DNA of 64,000 bases from Microglena sp. YARC (GCA_022414725.1 CM039462.1:19157868-19221867), one strand, 5' to 3'; shown: positions 18,153-30,244, counted from the stretch's first letter. Program-made: numbers and translations. The notes: generated from the sequence alone by a model not told the origin.

Positions 18153-19397
18153 AGCTGTCTTTCTTGGTTTTGGTGGAAGGTGGTAATTCATTCAGACCAC
18201 CGTTATAGCGTCTTGATGGTTTGTGACTCTTCGTTCCATAGGCAGATGGTTCATTCGGTGGAGCTCATCATAGATTAGCTATTTCTTTTTACTCCACACA
18301 GTTTTTAGATCACCAGCCCCTCCAGTGATTAGAACTTTTTGTGGAGTGTAGTAGTTGTTTCCCTTCGGATTTTACTGTGAATTGGTGGGCTGGGTAATCT
18401 TGCAGTTGTACTTGCAGATGTACCGCCGCTCACCTCTTTCTTGTTTTCCGAATGTATTTCAAGCGCCCTTTCAGTCCATCCTTTGCAGTAAATTATTTAA
18501 TTCCTTTTTTCTGCGTTTACTATTTTCAAGTGGACAATAGGTTTTATGTACTATGGTTGTACATCTAACCTTCTATTGTTCATTGAACTGTGTTTCCTTT
18601 GTTGGTTACGAGTTTCTTGGAAATTTTAACTTCGCATCCTTTGGATTTTTTCAGTTGCTGCAGGTTTGGTTTGCTTGTGGTTAGGCGCTTGGTTTGTCTT
18701 GAGTGCATGAGTTCTTTGCGGTGCGATACCCACCTCCTAGAATGTTTTAGTTAGTGCCGTAACTGGGGATTTATGATAATTAACTTTCATAAATCTTCTT
18801 ACTTCCATCTTTGAGTAAGAAACCAGTTCATCATGGTTTTTTCATCCCAACCTACTCATGAATTCTATGCTAAGAATAGTTTTTAAGGTAGTGGATTTTC
18901 CATCGACTTTATTTTTCCATAGTGGACTTTTGCGTCCTCTTGTCTGCGTCCTTTAGGATTTGATTCTCTCGTGTGCTGCTCTCACACGATATTTCGGTCT
19001 TCTCTTTCGGTTACGTTCTCGGTTCTTTGAGGCACCGTTGTTCCCCTTCCTTTGGTATTAGGATTGATTTCTGTTTGGCCTCCCTGTGATTTTCTGGTTT
19101 GGTGCCTACTATTCTGGATGAATAGTATTTTTGCGCTTACCATGGATGGTTACATTTCCATTTTGGTCTCAGCTCAGCTCGGTATGACCCAAGTTTTTTG
19201 CTGCTACATTTTCGGATTACTACAGTGGTTTTTGGTTCATCCTTTCTCATCCTTTTATTTTAGACAAGGCTTTCTTCTGGTTTCCTGTTTTTCCGCCGTT
19301 CCTTACTAATTTTTGTTTGCTACCAGTTAATAGTTCTATGTCCCCAGTGCCATAGGTGGAGTACTAGTATTGTATGTCACCTGCGTCATAGGTGGAG
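18153..19397. other. Copia element interior, 3' part, no coding sequence recognised
   Basis: T-rich sequence with scattered stops in all frames. A copia RT/RNase H would be expected here but was not found. AGGTGGAG just before the right LTR (19390-19397) is a purine-rich, possible plus-strand priming site. Confidence 0.5.
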
Positions 19398-19701
19398 TAT
19401 CAGCATGAATAGCGGTGCTCTCACTTGTTTTATGTCTTGGTGACTCCTTGTGTACTCCCTTAGAACTATCGGTCCTGACAGTACTGTGACAGCTTCATGT
19501 GGACTTCGTCACCGGTTCCCCTGACACGGACTGTATAGCCTGTACCCTTATCAGGGTACAGGCTGCCGCTCCTTCCTCCACTGGTGCCCCTTAATGGGTC
19601 TCCTGTGCTTGTAACATTATTCTCGTCTCCGTGTATAGATTGGCGCGTCTGTTCAGCTGCAATCATCTCTGTCCACTCTACGGAGTGCTTACAAGCTGAT
19701 A
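19398..19701. repeat. Copia-type element, right LTR
   Basis: 304 bp, same sequence as 14534-14837; followed by target duplication TCATC. Confidence 0.9.
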
Positions 19702-19706
19702 TCATC

Positions 19707-20311
19707 TGAACGATTAAAAAGGGTACAAATTAACTAATTTTGCTTTCGGAGTTGCGTATACGACGCAGAGACCGAGAAGGGACAGAATGTAGATATAGCT
19801 TACAGGGATAAACATCGCAGAGGATGTGCTACTTAGAAGAAGGGAGATGGCACAGTACCTCAGGGCACTGGCGTAAAGAGTGCGCGCCATAGCTGGCAGC
19901 GGCACTACAGTCAGCGCAACAGGGTGGGAGGCGTGTGCGCTCTAAGTCACTCTAGAGGAGCCGGGAGAACCGGTGAATAACACCCCCCCCAATTCCTGGT
20001 ATTCTTCATATAGAAGAATTCCTGGAATTAGGAGATTTAAAATACTAGAGGGACAGTATAAATAATATAGAGTGCATGTACAGCTTGCACATGGGCAGGC
20101 TTGCAAAGAGTTCAAAGGAGAATATATAGTCTGGCAGTTGCAGGTGGGCAGGCATGTCCAGAGGGGGAACTCAATCTAGGGAATTCTAAGATAACTGGTC
20201 TATAGGGTCAGCTAGTAGCTGCCAGGGAGGCGCAGGCTGGGATTAGGGAAAGTCTCTCTGACTGTGCAGACTTATTAGGCTAAATAGAAGAAAGCAATAA
20301 GTCAAGAAGCA
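19707..20311 (-). mobile_element. Remnant of an older LTR element (minus orientation)
   Basis: Read on the minus strand, AAGAATACCAGGAATTGGGGGGG (purine tract) is followed at about 19981 by TGTTATTCACCGG, AGAGTGACTTAGAG, GCCGCTGCCAGCTATGGC. This parallels the 3' end and LTR start of the elements at 34940-35090. The LTR is cut at 19706 by the copia insertion. The internal side (20010-20311) is cut by the LINE, whose 12-bp target duplication AGTCAAGAAGCA is at 20300-20311. The remainder on the far side of the LINE is 30521-30589. Confidence 0.65.
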
Positions 20312-21330
20312 TGATTTACCGTTCCATACTCTTTTTTTCAACATTCGAACTTCCGATGTAACTTTCTCGCTGCTCATTTTCCTTCTTAGCATTCGCGTAG
20401 CATATTCGCATTCTCCTGCGTCTGCGCTATCGAATGATACCACCTGCTCTCTGTTCCATACAGTTTCGGTCAACCCCCCCGGAACTGCAACCAAACAGGA
20501 GCTCATGCTTTCGCAGAGGCAATGCTGCTATCTAAGTCGCCGTCTACAACATCTGACGCGACTCGCAGCAACTTCTGTGGTCGTAGGGTGGTAGACGGTT
20601 ACTTTTGTAGCAAGCTGCACCTCTGGGCAGTCGGAAGCATGCATTTCCGGACAGAATGCGCCTCTCCCTGGACTTCTCAACAGGGGGGAATGCGAAGCGC
20701 ACATCTCTGGCGCATTCTTGATGGTCGCTGCCAGGAGCCGAAGCTCCATGCAATCGAGAAACCTACTAACGAACCCTTTTCCCCCCATGCAGGTACTCAG
20801 GACAGCTACCTGCTCTTATCTATCGGGACCTGCCACACCCTGCCCGCAGAACCCGCCAAGTCTGGAACTGCGCGGTTGCCCTTCGACCGTACGGCCCTGT
20901 TTGAAAAAACGCGTCCTCGCGAGATGCTCGTCATATGATCAGACCCCTGTAGAGTCTACACATTTTCCCGCCTACTTTACTGCTTGCTTTCTCTCTTCCG
21001 CTGGCACAACCTTAAATCACAGCCCTTCTTACCTCTCTCAGTTTCTCAACCTATCCCCTCAGATCCGAACCTCTCCCGCCATGAAAAACTACGGATCGGC
21101 TTTGATGCATGCCATCAGTGGGGACAACGCAACAGGTAATTACCTTCCCGCTCACTTTGAAATCGATTACCCCGCTTTTTCCAACACCGAATCTCCATGT
21201 CAATCAGCTTCTCGGCTCCTCACCCACTCGTGCCCCTGCACCCACCCACAAACGCACCGATCATACCGATCTAGGCCCCATTGACGACTCTGCAAAGTTC
21301 CCCCCATTGCCAACACATTGCCATCCCTTT
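20312..21330 (+). other. LINE 5' region
   Basis: Overlapping ORFs (20522-20938, 20718-21284) are open but show no known domain; this may be the 5' UTR or the start of the polyprotein. Confidence 0.4.
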
Positions 21331-21745
21331 AGCCAGCAAAACCACCCACACTGGATTCTAAGAGCCTCTTTGAGGATACATCTCTTTAGCCAGCAAAACC
21401 ACCCATGCTGGATTCTAAGAGCCTCTTTGAGGATACATCTCTTCAGCCAGCAAAACCACCCATGCTGGATTCTAAGAGCCTCTTTGAGGATACATCTCTT
21501 TAGCCAGCAAACCCACCCCACACTGGATTCTAAGAGCCTCTTTGAGGATACATCTCTTTAGCCAGCAAAACCACCCACACTGGATTCTAAGAGCCTCTTT
21601 GAGGATACATCTCTTTAGCCAGCAAAACCACCCATGCTGGATTCTAAGAGCCTCTTTGATGATACATCTCTTTAGCCAGCAAAACCACCCACACTGGATT
21701 CTAAGAGCCTCTTTGAGGATACATCTCTTTAGCCAGCTAAATAAC
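21331..21745 (+). repeat. 57-bp tandem repeat in the LINE 5' region
   Basis: AGCCAGCAAAACCACCC begins at 21331, 21388, 21445, 21502, 21560, 21617, 21674 and 21731: seven periods, six of 57 bp (19 codons) and one of 58. In one frame units read PAKPPMLDSKSLFEDTSL with a TAG in most copies; another frame is open until the 58-bp unit. It could be a 5' promoter-type repeat or a coding repeat. Confidence 0.85.
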
Positions 21746-22206
21746 TATACTTTTAATTCCACAGGCAGCCGCCCCTGCCCCAGCAGCTGGACCCAGCCAG
21801 CCCACGAGACAGTCAGCTCCCACCAACCAGTGGAAGGAGGTGACCAAGAAGACTGTCTGGAAGAAGCCATAGGGATTTTATGTGCACCTATTATGATCCC
21901 CTGCTTCTTAGTCATAGACTTCTATAGCACTCTCCTGATTGTCCCTCTCCTTATGGCTACTTGTTGGATCATAGGGTGTACCAAGCTATTGACATCAGTA
22001 CAGAGTACACCCACTGTTGATAAGTCAATCGTGAATAGCTTCCTTCTTCTGAAACTCTCTGCAAAGCAGAATTCTAGCTGCGAACCTAATAGGAAATCCT
22101 GTACTCAGGACATTAGAACCTTGACTCATCCTACCTGGGATACAGCTCCTAGGGGAGGTAGACCTACTTCCAGACTTCGTTCCACTCTAGCTATTGGGAA
22201 CCCCAA

Positions 22207-22824
22207 ATAGACTGTCACTGTCAAGTTCATTCTATTAACGCCTACCTCGGATACAAGGCCCTGGACTACAAAGAGGTCCTACAGTTCTCCATAAACCTCA
22301 ACACACACGTCACTAACTACACTCAACATGAGTGGGATCTAGAACGTTGCTATTTCAACAAACTAACCGGTAACTACACAATCCCTTTAGTCAACTATTA
22401 CCTGGCTAACAAGAAATCTCACTTAGGCTCTCTCACTGGCCACTGGAACTCACAAACATATACTCCATCCCATCCTCCCCCTACTACACCAACAACTGAA
22501 GACACATCTGAGAACTATTCTGCAGGAGTTATGCCTGGCAGCACTAAACAGCAAATTTTATCTCGGCTTCCTCCCAGCTGCACAAGGTTTATCCTCCACT
22601 ACAACTGTGGATATGGACATGCTACAACCATTAGCAAATTAATGGTAAGTGGTGGGACCATGAACTCTGAACACAACGGCCCTAGTCTTCTCCACTCACA
22701 AGATTGGATAAAACTCCAAGGGCACATCTACACTCTTACCAAAACATCACCCTCCTTCCTTTCACACCCTTTTCAACCAGAAATTAACCACACACCAGGC
22801 CACCCTACTAGGGAGACTGTTTGA
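22207..22824 (+). CDS. LINE cysteine protease-like domain
   Basis: One frame is open from before 22207 to TGA at 22822-22824. It holds DCHCQVHSINAYLG (Cys-x2-His-x2-Asn around the likely nucleophile). About 120 residues later it has FILHYNCGYGHATTIS and MNSEHNGPSLL, where GHA supplies the probable catalytic His and NSE the usual third site. This order is typical of papain-fold proteases of the Josephin/OTU type. Its role in LINEs would be polyprotein or ubiquitin-type processing, which is inferred. The C-first/H-later geometry is seen directly; family assignment is tentative. Confidence 0.5.
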   Translation: MDCHCQVHSINAYLGYKALDYKEVLQFSINLNTHVTNYTQHEWDLERCYFNKLTGNYTIPLVNYYLANKKSHLGSLTGHWNSQTYTPSHPPPTTPTTEDTSENYSAGVMPGSTKQQILSRLPPSCTRFILHYNCGYGHATTISKLMVSGGTMNSEHNGPSLLHSQDWIKLQGHIYTLTKTSPSFLSHPFQPEINHTPGHPTRETV

Positions 22825-22825
22825 C

Positions 22826-23374
22826 ATGATCTCCCCTACTAGTAACACCACACCCACTCACAACCGTCCTGACTCTCCCCACAGTATGGACCACATAACT
22901 TCCCCATGGCCTGCAGAACTCACAGATCACAACTTACCTGATCAGGATAACTCCTCAGATCTTACTTTCTCTGATCTCCTAGACTTCACCCTATCAGATC
23001 AAGAAGATCCCATAGACTCCCCCTCTTTAAATCAAAAAGACCCCACAGAAACTATTTACTTAGTCTCTGACGATGAGGAACCTCCCAGATCAAAACAAAA
23101 AACATCTCCTACAAAGAAAAATAATTTAACTACCAAACGCTTACACCCCTGCACACACCAGATGCACAACACACCTCTCCCTATACCTAGCAAAGTTGTC
23201 CTTCCTGACTTCACTAAGTTTCGCCAATGCAGAATTTTTGGGGCAGAACCTCCTACAAAGAAACCTGCTCCTTCCAGACTCACCACCAAAACTCTTCCAA
23301 CGAAAAGAATTAAAATTACTCATACTACTTCATATCCTGTTCAAACAACAGCAAACTGCACTCTATCTCACTAA
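22826..23374 (+). CDS. LINE acidic/basic linker ORF
   Basis: 182 codons, Ser/Thr/Asp/Pro-rich, with DLTFSDLLDFTLSDQEDPID and VSDDEEPPRSKQKTSPTKK, then a basic C-terminus. No domain is recognised. It sits one frame away from the protease and ends where the endonuclease begins, so it is probably the linker between them, separated by a frameshift. Confidence 0.4.
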   Translation: MISPTSNTTPTHNRPDSPHSMDHITSPWPAELTDHNLPDQDNSSDLTFSDLLDFTLSDQEDPIDSPSLNQKDPTETIYLVSDDEEPPRSKQKTSPTKKNNLTTKRLHPCTHQMHNTPLPIPSKVVLPDFTKFRQCRIFGAEPPTKKPAPSRLTTKTLPTKRIKITHTTSYPVQTTANCTLSH

Positions 23375-24080
23375 CATTATCACCTCCAACTGCAGAGGCA
23401 TTTTCTCATCCTGGGAAACACTCTATGACCACATTCGAACTAATGAGCCAGACATTGCTATTCTCACCGAAACAAAACTCACCTCCAACAATACAGGCAT
23501 AATTAATATGATCAAACAAGACCTCTCTGACTACCACTTTCATCACAGCAGCAAAACCATTAAGCAAGCTACCAATGCAGAACAACATTGTTACCCGCTC
23601 AGCTGGAGTCATCACACTTATCAAAAAGACTCTTTACTGCACACCTAATTAAACATGAAATCCCTACTGACATAGCTGGTCATCTCACTCATCAAACTAT
23701 TAACAACATCACTCACATCCTAGGTGTCTACATGCCCTGCAATGATCCTGCCAAAAGAGCCCGCATCTATGAACACATCCACTACATCATATCCCAGAAC
23801 CCCTCTCACCACTATATTGCAGGGGGAGGCTGGAATGCAGCTTACTACCTTACTGATAGAAGCAACACAGTCCATCACCTGGAGGACCAGCCTCACTACC
23901 AGCATCTTAATAAATATTCAATTCACATCCAACCATCTCCACGTCCCCATACTTATTCAGACAACACCTCCTACAGCAGCAGGATAGATGACATCATTCT
24001 CATCAACCCTCCACCTGCAACCATGGTGACAGAAACCACACACCAAATGGAGACACACTTGACCACTTGACCCTGGAACA
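23371..24080 (+). pseudogene. LINE AP-type endonuclease, frameshifted
   Basis: Segments in two frames: NCRGIFSSWETLYDHI and PDIAILTETKL (N-terminal asparagine and metal-binding Glu), then ILGVYMPCND, YIAGGGWNAAY (normally GDFNA) and SRIDDIIL, then LDHLTL at the end where SDH is expected. These are the signature blocks of the exonuclease-endonuclease-phosphatase fold that nicks target DNA. The Asp of GDFN is replaced and the frame changes near 23600, so this copy is unlikely to be active. Confidence 0.75.
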
Positions 24081-25081
24081 ACATATTACCTCCTCTCTGT
24101 CTTTCCACCTCCCAACCTGGACACACCACACTCACAATCCAACACCCCAACTGCAAACTCCCTCTCAAGCAACAGGACATGGCCAAAGCCAAAAGAGGCA
24201 ATCTCAAATAAATTTCTCCATCAATTTTCAACACAGCCACATCAACATAAATAAAGCCTGGACTATTAGCACAAACTTTACTGGGAGAAGATAAAACATC
24301 TGCACACATCCAATCTATTAGACAAGAACTCACAGCCACCATGCCAGAAAATCTTAACAGCATGGCGATCATCTCATGATCACTTTACACCAAGCTCTTT
24401 CCATCATGACTGACATCTGCCCCATTAAGTCTAGCACACCAGCATTTTTTTGCCCAGACAAACTGCTAAAAACTTACAGACGTCTTAACTACCATATTAA
24501 ACACATTAAAGCACTTCGAACAGCCTCCACCCACCTTGACCAAACAACAATACATGGAGCTCAGAAGCACACCTCATACGGCAGGTACATACTCACCTAC
24601 CACTAAAATCAAAATACAACAAGCTCCTACAAAACCTACTCCTCCCTGACTACTGCCTCTCTCTAACTGCTTGATATTCAACAAAAGTATTACAGAACTA
24701 CGTCACATGCAGGCTGCACTCAAAGAGAGAGAGCAACTGCCTCCATCAAGAAAATTCAGACGCCGCCCTCAGCACACAGGCACGACAAACTCACAGGTAT
24801 ATTTTCTCTCCTGAAAAAACTACACACCACACACCCACTGCCCTACTGGCGCATCCTCGAACACACTTAGCACCATTACCCAGGGTCTCTCTGGAAGTTT
24901 TGACCAAACACATGGGTAAACTTATGTCACCTCCCACACCACCCATCTTAGATGATTATATCCGACATGCCACTCCCCTCCATGGGAAACACACACAGAC
25001 AAATACCACCTATGAAACTCCAGCCAACTCCATACAAACCATCTGCCTCCCCTTACACCTATCTCTCCTCCTCAACCACCT
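24081..25081 (+). other. LINE region between endonuclease and RT
   Basis: Short open segments in changing frames (24376-24606, 24900-25085); expected RT N-terminal thumb-side sequence but too broken to define. Confidence 0.45.
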
Positions 25082-26180
25082 ATGATGACTGCATCAGGAA
25101 ACTCTCCACTAACAAAAGCCACAGGCCCAGACGGCATACCTAATGAACTACTTATGTGCCTCCCACAGGAAATGCACCTCACCATACACAAACTCATGCA
25201 GCTAGTATGGATCCTGGGAGAAACACCAGAACTGCTGGAAATTCTCCCACAAACAGTCATGCTCTACAAAAAAATCAGATCCTTGCTTACCCCAAAATTA
25301 CAGGCCAATAGGCCTCAACAATGCTGTAGCCAAACTCTGGACCTCTCTTGTTACCAACACTATTACTACCTACTCTGAAACCAATCACATTCTCAGTGCC
25401 TGCCAAGCGGGTTTCAGAAAAGACAAAAGTACCTATAGACAACTCTTGACCCTACTCCACAACATTGAGGATGCTGCCCTCTTCCACCAGGACCTTTATG
25501 CTGCCTACTTTGACTTTAGCACTGCCTTCAACATGATTGATCACCAAAAACTTCTCTGCATTAGGCACAGCTTGGGTTATACCCATGATACTATAGATAC
25601 AATTAAAGGAATTTACACAAACTCTACTACACATATCCTCCTTAACAATACATCTGGCTCCCCTATCCCCATCACTAGGGGCACTATCCAGGGGGACACT
25701 CTCTCTCCCTTACTCTTCATTATTTTTCTAGAACCCCTACACAGATGGCTCCGTTCTGGAGGACGAGGATACATAGCAGCATCCCTACCCTCCACAACAG
25801 CAGATGAAAACCACACTAGCAGCTTGGGGTATGCTGATGACACTGCCGTCCTAACCGGCAGCTCAGAGGACCTTCGCATCCAATGTGGTAAAGTTCAAAC
25901 TTTTAGTATCTGTTCGGCATTTCCTCTTAACGCCACTAAATGTGTGGTTAGTGGCATACTCCACAAATCACACCCCTCACAACCTACTCACAACAACACT
26001 CTCAAACAAAGGCTAGAAAAAATTCCTCTAGGTAATTTTTATGCTACCTACCAGCCGCCAGACCAAGCCTGTAAATACCTGGGGGTTCACATCTCACTCA
26101 CCTTAAATTGGAAAACTCAACTTCACTCTACTATTGAAACCATCCACAACAAAGGCTTGAGTATCCTCACTAAAAGCTAA
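25082..26180 (+). pseudogene. LINE reverse transcriptase, one main frameshift
   Basis: Motifs in order: KATGPDGIPNELL, QAGFRKDKST (after a frame change near 25300), YFDFSTAFNMIDH (motif A with catalytic Asp), GTIQGDTLSPLLF (motif B), LGYADDTAVLTGS (motif C, YADD), LNATKC and YLGVHI. The 25446-26180 segment is open over motifs A-E. This is a non-LTR type RT that would prime cDNA synthesis at the nicked target. Confidence 0.85.
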
Positions 26181-28790
26181 AAATAGGGCAACCCCACCCA
26201 ATGTCTACGAATAATCTCACAATGTGTCAAGCAGCTATTAAATACCCCCATGATAGTAGCTCCCTTCTCACTAACCGACATTCATGTCATTGACAGAAGC
26301 AGTATTAAAAACAGTTAAACTCTGCTGCTCCCTTCCTAGATCCTTTCCGACAAGAGCACTCCACCTCCTAAAACAGAGGCAGGACTAGGGGTGCCTTCTC
26401 TACTCACTGAATATACTCAGATTACTGCAAACAGCCCTCACCCAGTCCATGAACGACCAACGGTCACCTGGGAATTCTCACCAGGGCTCTTCTTGACAAA
26501 TCAACCTCCACCATGACCACTCTAAATCCTCTCTCTCTCTCCAGCAAGCAACTTAAATACATGTCCCTAGCCCGCCAGCTGGAAATTATTTAAAAAATCT
26601 GACATAATTAATTTTCTTGGAATGACACAGAAACTCCCTTGACAAACTTAACATACACTCTCTCCCCTCTTCCACCACAGGCAATCCCTGTCTCACTAAT
26701 GACTCCTTTTCACGACCTGGACATCTACTCATACCACGACCTGGTCACCCCCATGGGAACTCATCTTATCAGCACTACAGACCTCTCTCTTATTACTTCA
26801 CACAAAAATTACTAAACACCACAAACGATCCCTGAACCGCCTCACCGCACACCTCTTCCTCCTTCCAAACCGTCACTCCTCCAAACTCACTCTGACCCAC
26901 TACCCCTCTCCCACAGGCAACTTGCGGCCTGGCTACGCAATTTCGCAGAACACGACAGACAACGTTAAATTTCCTGCTCCTATCGAATCCTCCACCCCAC
27001 TTACCCAGCGCTACCAACCTCACGCCTCCGTTACTGATGCAGACTACGAGGCGGACCCCACTGGGGACCTGGAAGGAAACCAATGGTGGGCGTGGCCCAC
27101 GCAGATCGCAGGCAGTCACGCGCACAAGCATGGGGCTGCCCCAACAGTGACGCCACTTGGTCAGCGCGCCACTACTTGTGCAAATCCTGGATTCGACACT
27201 CCTCCTCCTCCAAATTCTACCGCGCATATAAAATAACCTCCACCTCGCACCCTGACAGGATCCGCCGAGGCCATGACATTCCCAGCCAGCAGCGCACCTG
27301 CACCACCGGTCGCGCCTGCTTCACCTTACTTACGGATCTCAGTACAGAGCCCTGCACATTACGAGCTGGCGGGGCAAGCGCTCTTACAACGACGACAAAC
27401 TTGCCACCACCACCGTTGTCCACGTCCAATGGGCCCCAACCATCATGCACAACGACCATATCAACTCCTACACTCGCATGGATACAGCATCCACCATTGC
27501 ACACCTCTCACCCCCACTACCTCCACCATACACTGGAAGCCTCAATCTCACCATGCGGCTCACCTTGTTGAACTGGTAGGACAACCAACATATGACCAAT
27601 TAACCCACACCTTTAAAACCACTCCTCCGATAACCACATACCTCAATCCCAGGAAGGACATCCACCTCACTAACCTCCAGCAACAAGGCCAATGGGCCAC
27701 CCTCCCCAGGATTTAATGCTGACAACCACAACCTTGTTTCACAAACTTCTGAAAATTGACACACACGACAGGCACCCAGACTGGGACATTCAACCACCCT
27801 CAGCCTACATTATACAAACAGGCATCCTTACTACTCTGGATGGCCAATCCACACACACACATACCAACGTTTCATATCTTTATAACCCCACAGGTCACTG
27901 TCTTGGGCACATTCCCAACGACAGGCTCACCTCTCTTAAACAAAACTATGACCACTTTAAAAATCACCACCCAACCAAATGGAACCAACTGACCCAAGGA
28001 GGAACATACCACACTGACCTAGCTGCCCTCTTCACCAGATACAGAGCTGCTCCTGCTGCCACTAACATTCTGTCTCCCTTCCTCTACCAAGCAGCAGCTG
28101 CTCTGGGCATTACTCACCATCGTACCTCCAATCCTCTTAGCTACGACCCAAGCCTCACCAGCTTCTCTTCTACCAGCCCTGCTGACCAGCTCTTTGGCTC
28201 CAACCAAGACCCCTACCATCTGGACTGGGGGCTCACTGGTGGACATTCCCAATTCCACCATACAAGCACACCAAGCTCTAAGGTGGGCTCTAGCTAGTGC
28301 TGACCATGCTGAAAATACTCTCAGCCCTACCTGCACCCTGATGCTCCTCCCTGATGACCTTGCTGCCCCTTACAAAACTCTCCTCCACCACTCCTGGATC
28401 CACTACATTGACTCTAGACCACAGTCTGAATTTTATACTACCTCTGAAATATGGCTTGGCAGCAAATCTCACACCCCACACCCTCCACTCAAAAATTACA
28501 CCTCATCCTTTATATGCAACCCTCACAGCCAAGAGACTTACTTTCCTAAACTCCCAGACTTAATTGACCAATGGACATACTACATGCAAAGCCTCTCCTC
28601 ATCCTGGGAGCCCTCTACTATCACACCACCTTCCACACTTACTTTCACTGACATTGTCATCACCTACCCTCGGAAACTTAAATCTCTGGCCAAAAATCTC
28701 TGGCAACCTCTACTCTACCAACACCCTCCCCCCTCTCCTCTTACCATTACCCACCCCTGTTTTTACCTTGCTACCCTCCTCTGGCCTCCA
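26181..28790 (+). other. LINE linker between RT and RNase H
   Basis: 2.6 kb with open segments 26922-27236, 27692-28297 and 28194-28808 in different frames. Sequence such as QWWAWPTQIAG and ALRWALASADHAENTL is seen, but no known domain is recognised. It is longer than the RT-RNase H spacer of most LINEs. Confidence 0.45.
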
Positions 28791-29215
28791 GGTCTACACA
28801 GATGGTAGCCTAATAAAAGGTAAACCAGGCATCCTACGCAAAATAGGTGCTGCAGTATATGTCCCGGCTGCAGGACAAAGCTACACCATCAACCCTGGGG
28901 GAATAGGGGCCACCAAAACTAACAACCGGGCAGAACTGGTAGCCATCCACCAAGCCCTTCTCAACATTGATTATGACAAATCTCTTACCCTTCATACAGA
29001 CAGCCTCTGCTCTCTTCAACTCATAAAAGAATGATTCATGACCCACCACAACAACCCGTTCCATTCATACTGAATTACTGCAATCAATTCAAAAACACCT
29101 CATTCAACGCATCCTGCATGGCTCACACACCACCCTTTGTAAAGTCCGTTCCCACACAGGTATCCTTGGAAATGACAGAGCAGACACTCTGGCACGCAAG
29201 GCAGCTGAGCACCCT
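28791..29215 (+). pseudogene. LINE RNase H, frameshifted
   Basis: VYTDGSLIKGKPG (first Asp), TNNRAELVAIHQALL (Glu), LHTDSLCSLQLI (second Asp), then in another frame GNDRADTLARKAAE (final Asp). This is the complete DEDD set of type I RNase H, which removes the RNA strand during cDNA synthesis. A stop at about 29032 and a frame change separate the last block. Confidence 0.8.
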
Positions 29216-29299
29216 ACTTCAACTAATTTTACTGATAACACTGGGGAAATCCCCCGCCACAATGTTTACTGGCCTACAGTTCAACCTCCTCGTACACCC

Positions 29300-30244
29300 A
29301 TGGGAGATATCCCCCCAAGAATTTTAGCACCTAACCTTACACAAGGTATCACCTCTAACCTACCCACTAGCTGCCACCTTGGTCAACACCCTCTTAAAGG
29401 GATTTATGCAACCACCTGGGCTGAGAACACCCCCACCAACTTCCTCAAGCAAGTAACAAATTTTGGACCTCAACCCTTATCCAGCATAAAAACTAAATTC
29501 CACATCCTTAAAGCCCGCTGGGGTAGACTGTGGAACCGTAAACTTGCATTCCGCTGGAAACTCCCTTATACTACCAGCACTCACCCACCCACGAACTCCC
29601 TATGCCCCATCTTCCACACCTGTGAGGACGGAGCGGGCCACATCCTGGCGGGTTGCACACACCGGACTTTCAAGGGGCTCTACATCAAGAGACATGACGC
29701 CGCAGTGCGACTCATCCAAAAGGCCATCTGCACAGGAGCCCTAGGATCTCGCAGAATGATCATGGACGCTGGCAAGGAAGAGGACCTTCCGAGGGGGGTC
29801 CTGGGCAAACGTCTCCCCGACTGGCTACGCCCCTCCACTATTACTTTAGCGGATTGGAAGAGGATGAGACCTGATCTTGCCGTCCTACCTGACATAGACT
29901 CTCCTACCTGTATGTCTGATAAAGAACTCTGGATTCTTGAGCTTGGATACTGCTCTGATACTAATCACGCTACTAAGTTTATTACTAAACATGCCCAACA
30001 TGTTGAATTAGTCAATGGCCTTCGATCGGCTGGATACCTTGTTCACTATGAAGTTATTACCGTTGGTACAACTGGTACTATTCCTACCTCTTTTTTGACT
30101 TCTATGACCACTCTTGGACTTCAGAGATCCTGTGCCCTCAAACTGGCGGACACAGTCCATTCTCACACCATTACTAGTTTCCAGAGTATTTTACAGTGCA
30201 GACGCTTTATGGAAACACACCCCGGGTCGATACCCGGGGACTAG
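29300..30244 (+). CDS. LINE C-terminal zinc finger and restriction-like endonuclease-like domain
   Basis: 314 codons open to TAG. Around residues 98-118 is CPIFHTCEDGAGHILAGC, a Cys-Cys-His-Cys finger like that preceding restriction-like endonucleases in R2-type elements. Further on, RPDLAVLPD and about 16 residues later WILELGYCSDTN give a PD...ExG arrangement reminiscent of PD-(D/E)XK nucleases, although the usual Lys after E-x is missing. HAQHVELVNGLRSAGYLVHY follows. Frame entry at 29300 is arbitrary: the polyprotein continued from upstream. Restriction-like identity is tentative; the finger is clear. Confidence 0.55.
   Translation: MGDIPPRILAPNLTQGITSNLPTSCHLGQHPLKGIYATTWAENTPTNFLKQVTNFGPQPLSSIKTKFHILKARWGRLWNRKLAFRWKLPYTTSTHPPTNSLCPIFHTCEDGAGHILAGCTHRTFKGLYIKRHDAAVRLIQKAICTGALGSRRMIMDAGKEEDLPRGVLGKRLPDWLRPSTITLADWKRMRPDLAVLPDIDSPTCMSDKELWILELGYCSDTNHATKFITKHAQHVELVNGLRSAGYLVHYEVITVGTTGTIPTSFLTSMTTLGLQRSCALKLADTVHSHTITSFQSILQCRRFMETHPGSIPGD

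Larger units (their letters stand above)
14534..19701. mobile_element. Ty1/copia-type LTR retrotransposon with identical LTRs, decayed interior
   Basis: The 304-bp direct repeats at 14534-14837 and 19398-19701 show no difference by eye. The whole unit is flanked by the 5-bp duplication TCATC (14529-14533 and 19702-19706), so it is a recent insertion. LTR ends are the inverted repeat TATCAGC/GCTGATA instead of TG/CA. The interior (4,560 bp) shows only an integrase fragment of copia type and an inserted LINE piece; no intact gag-pol is present. It was probably mobilised by enzymes from another copy. The insertion target is the minus-strand LTR-element remnant at 19707-20311. Confidence 0.85.

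Noticed and set aside
17085..18165. Exact target duplication for the truncated LINE
   Set aside because: Only an imperfect AGCTTCCTTTC/AGCTGTCTTTC pair was found; not strong enough to fix the boundaries.
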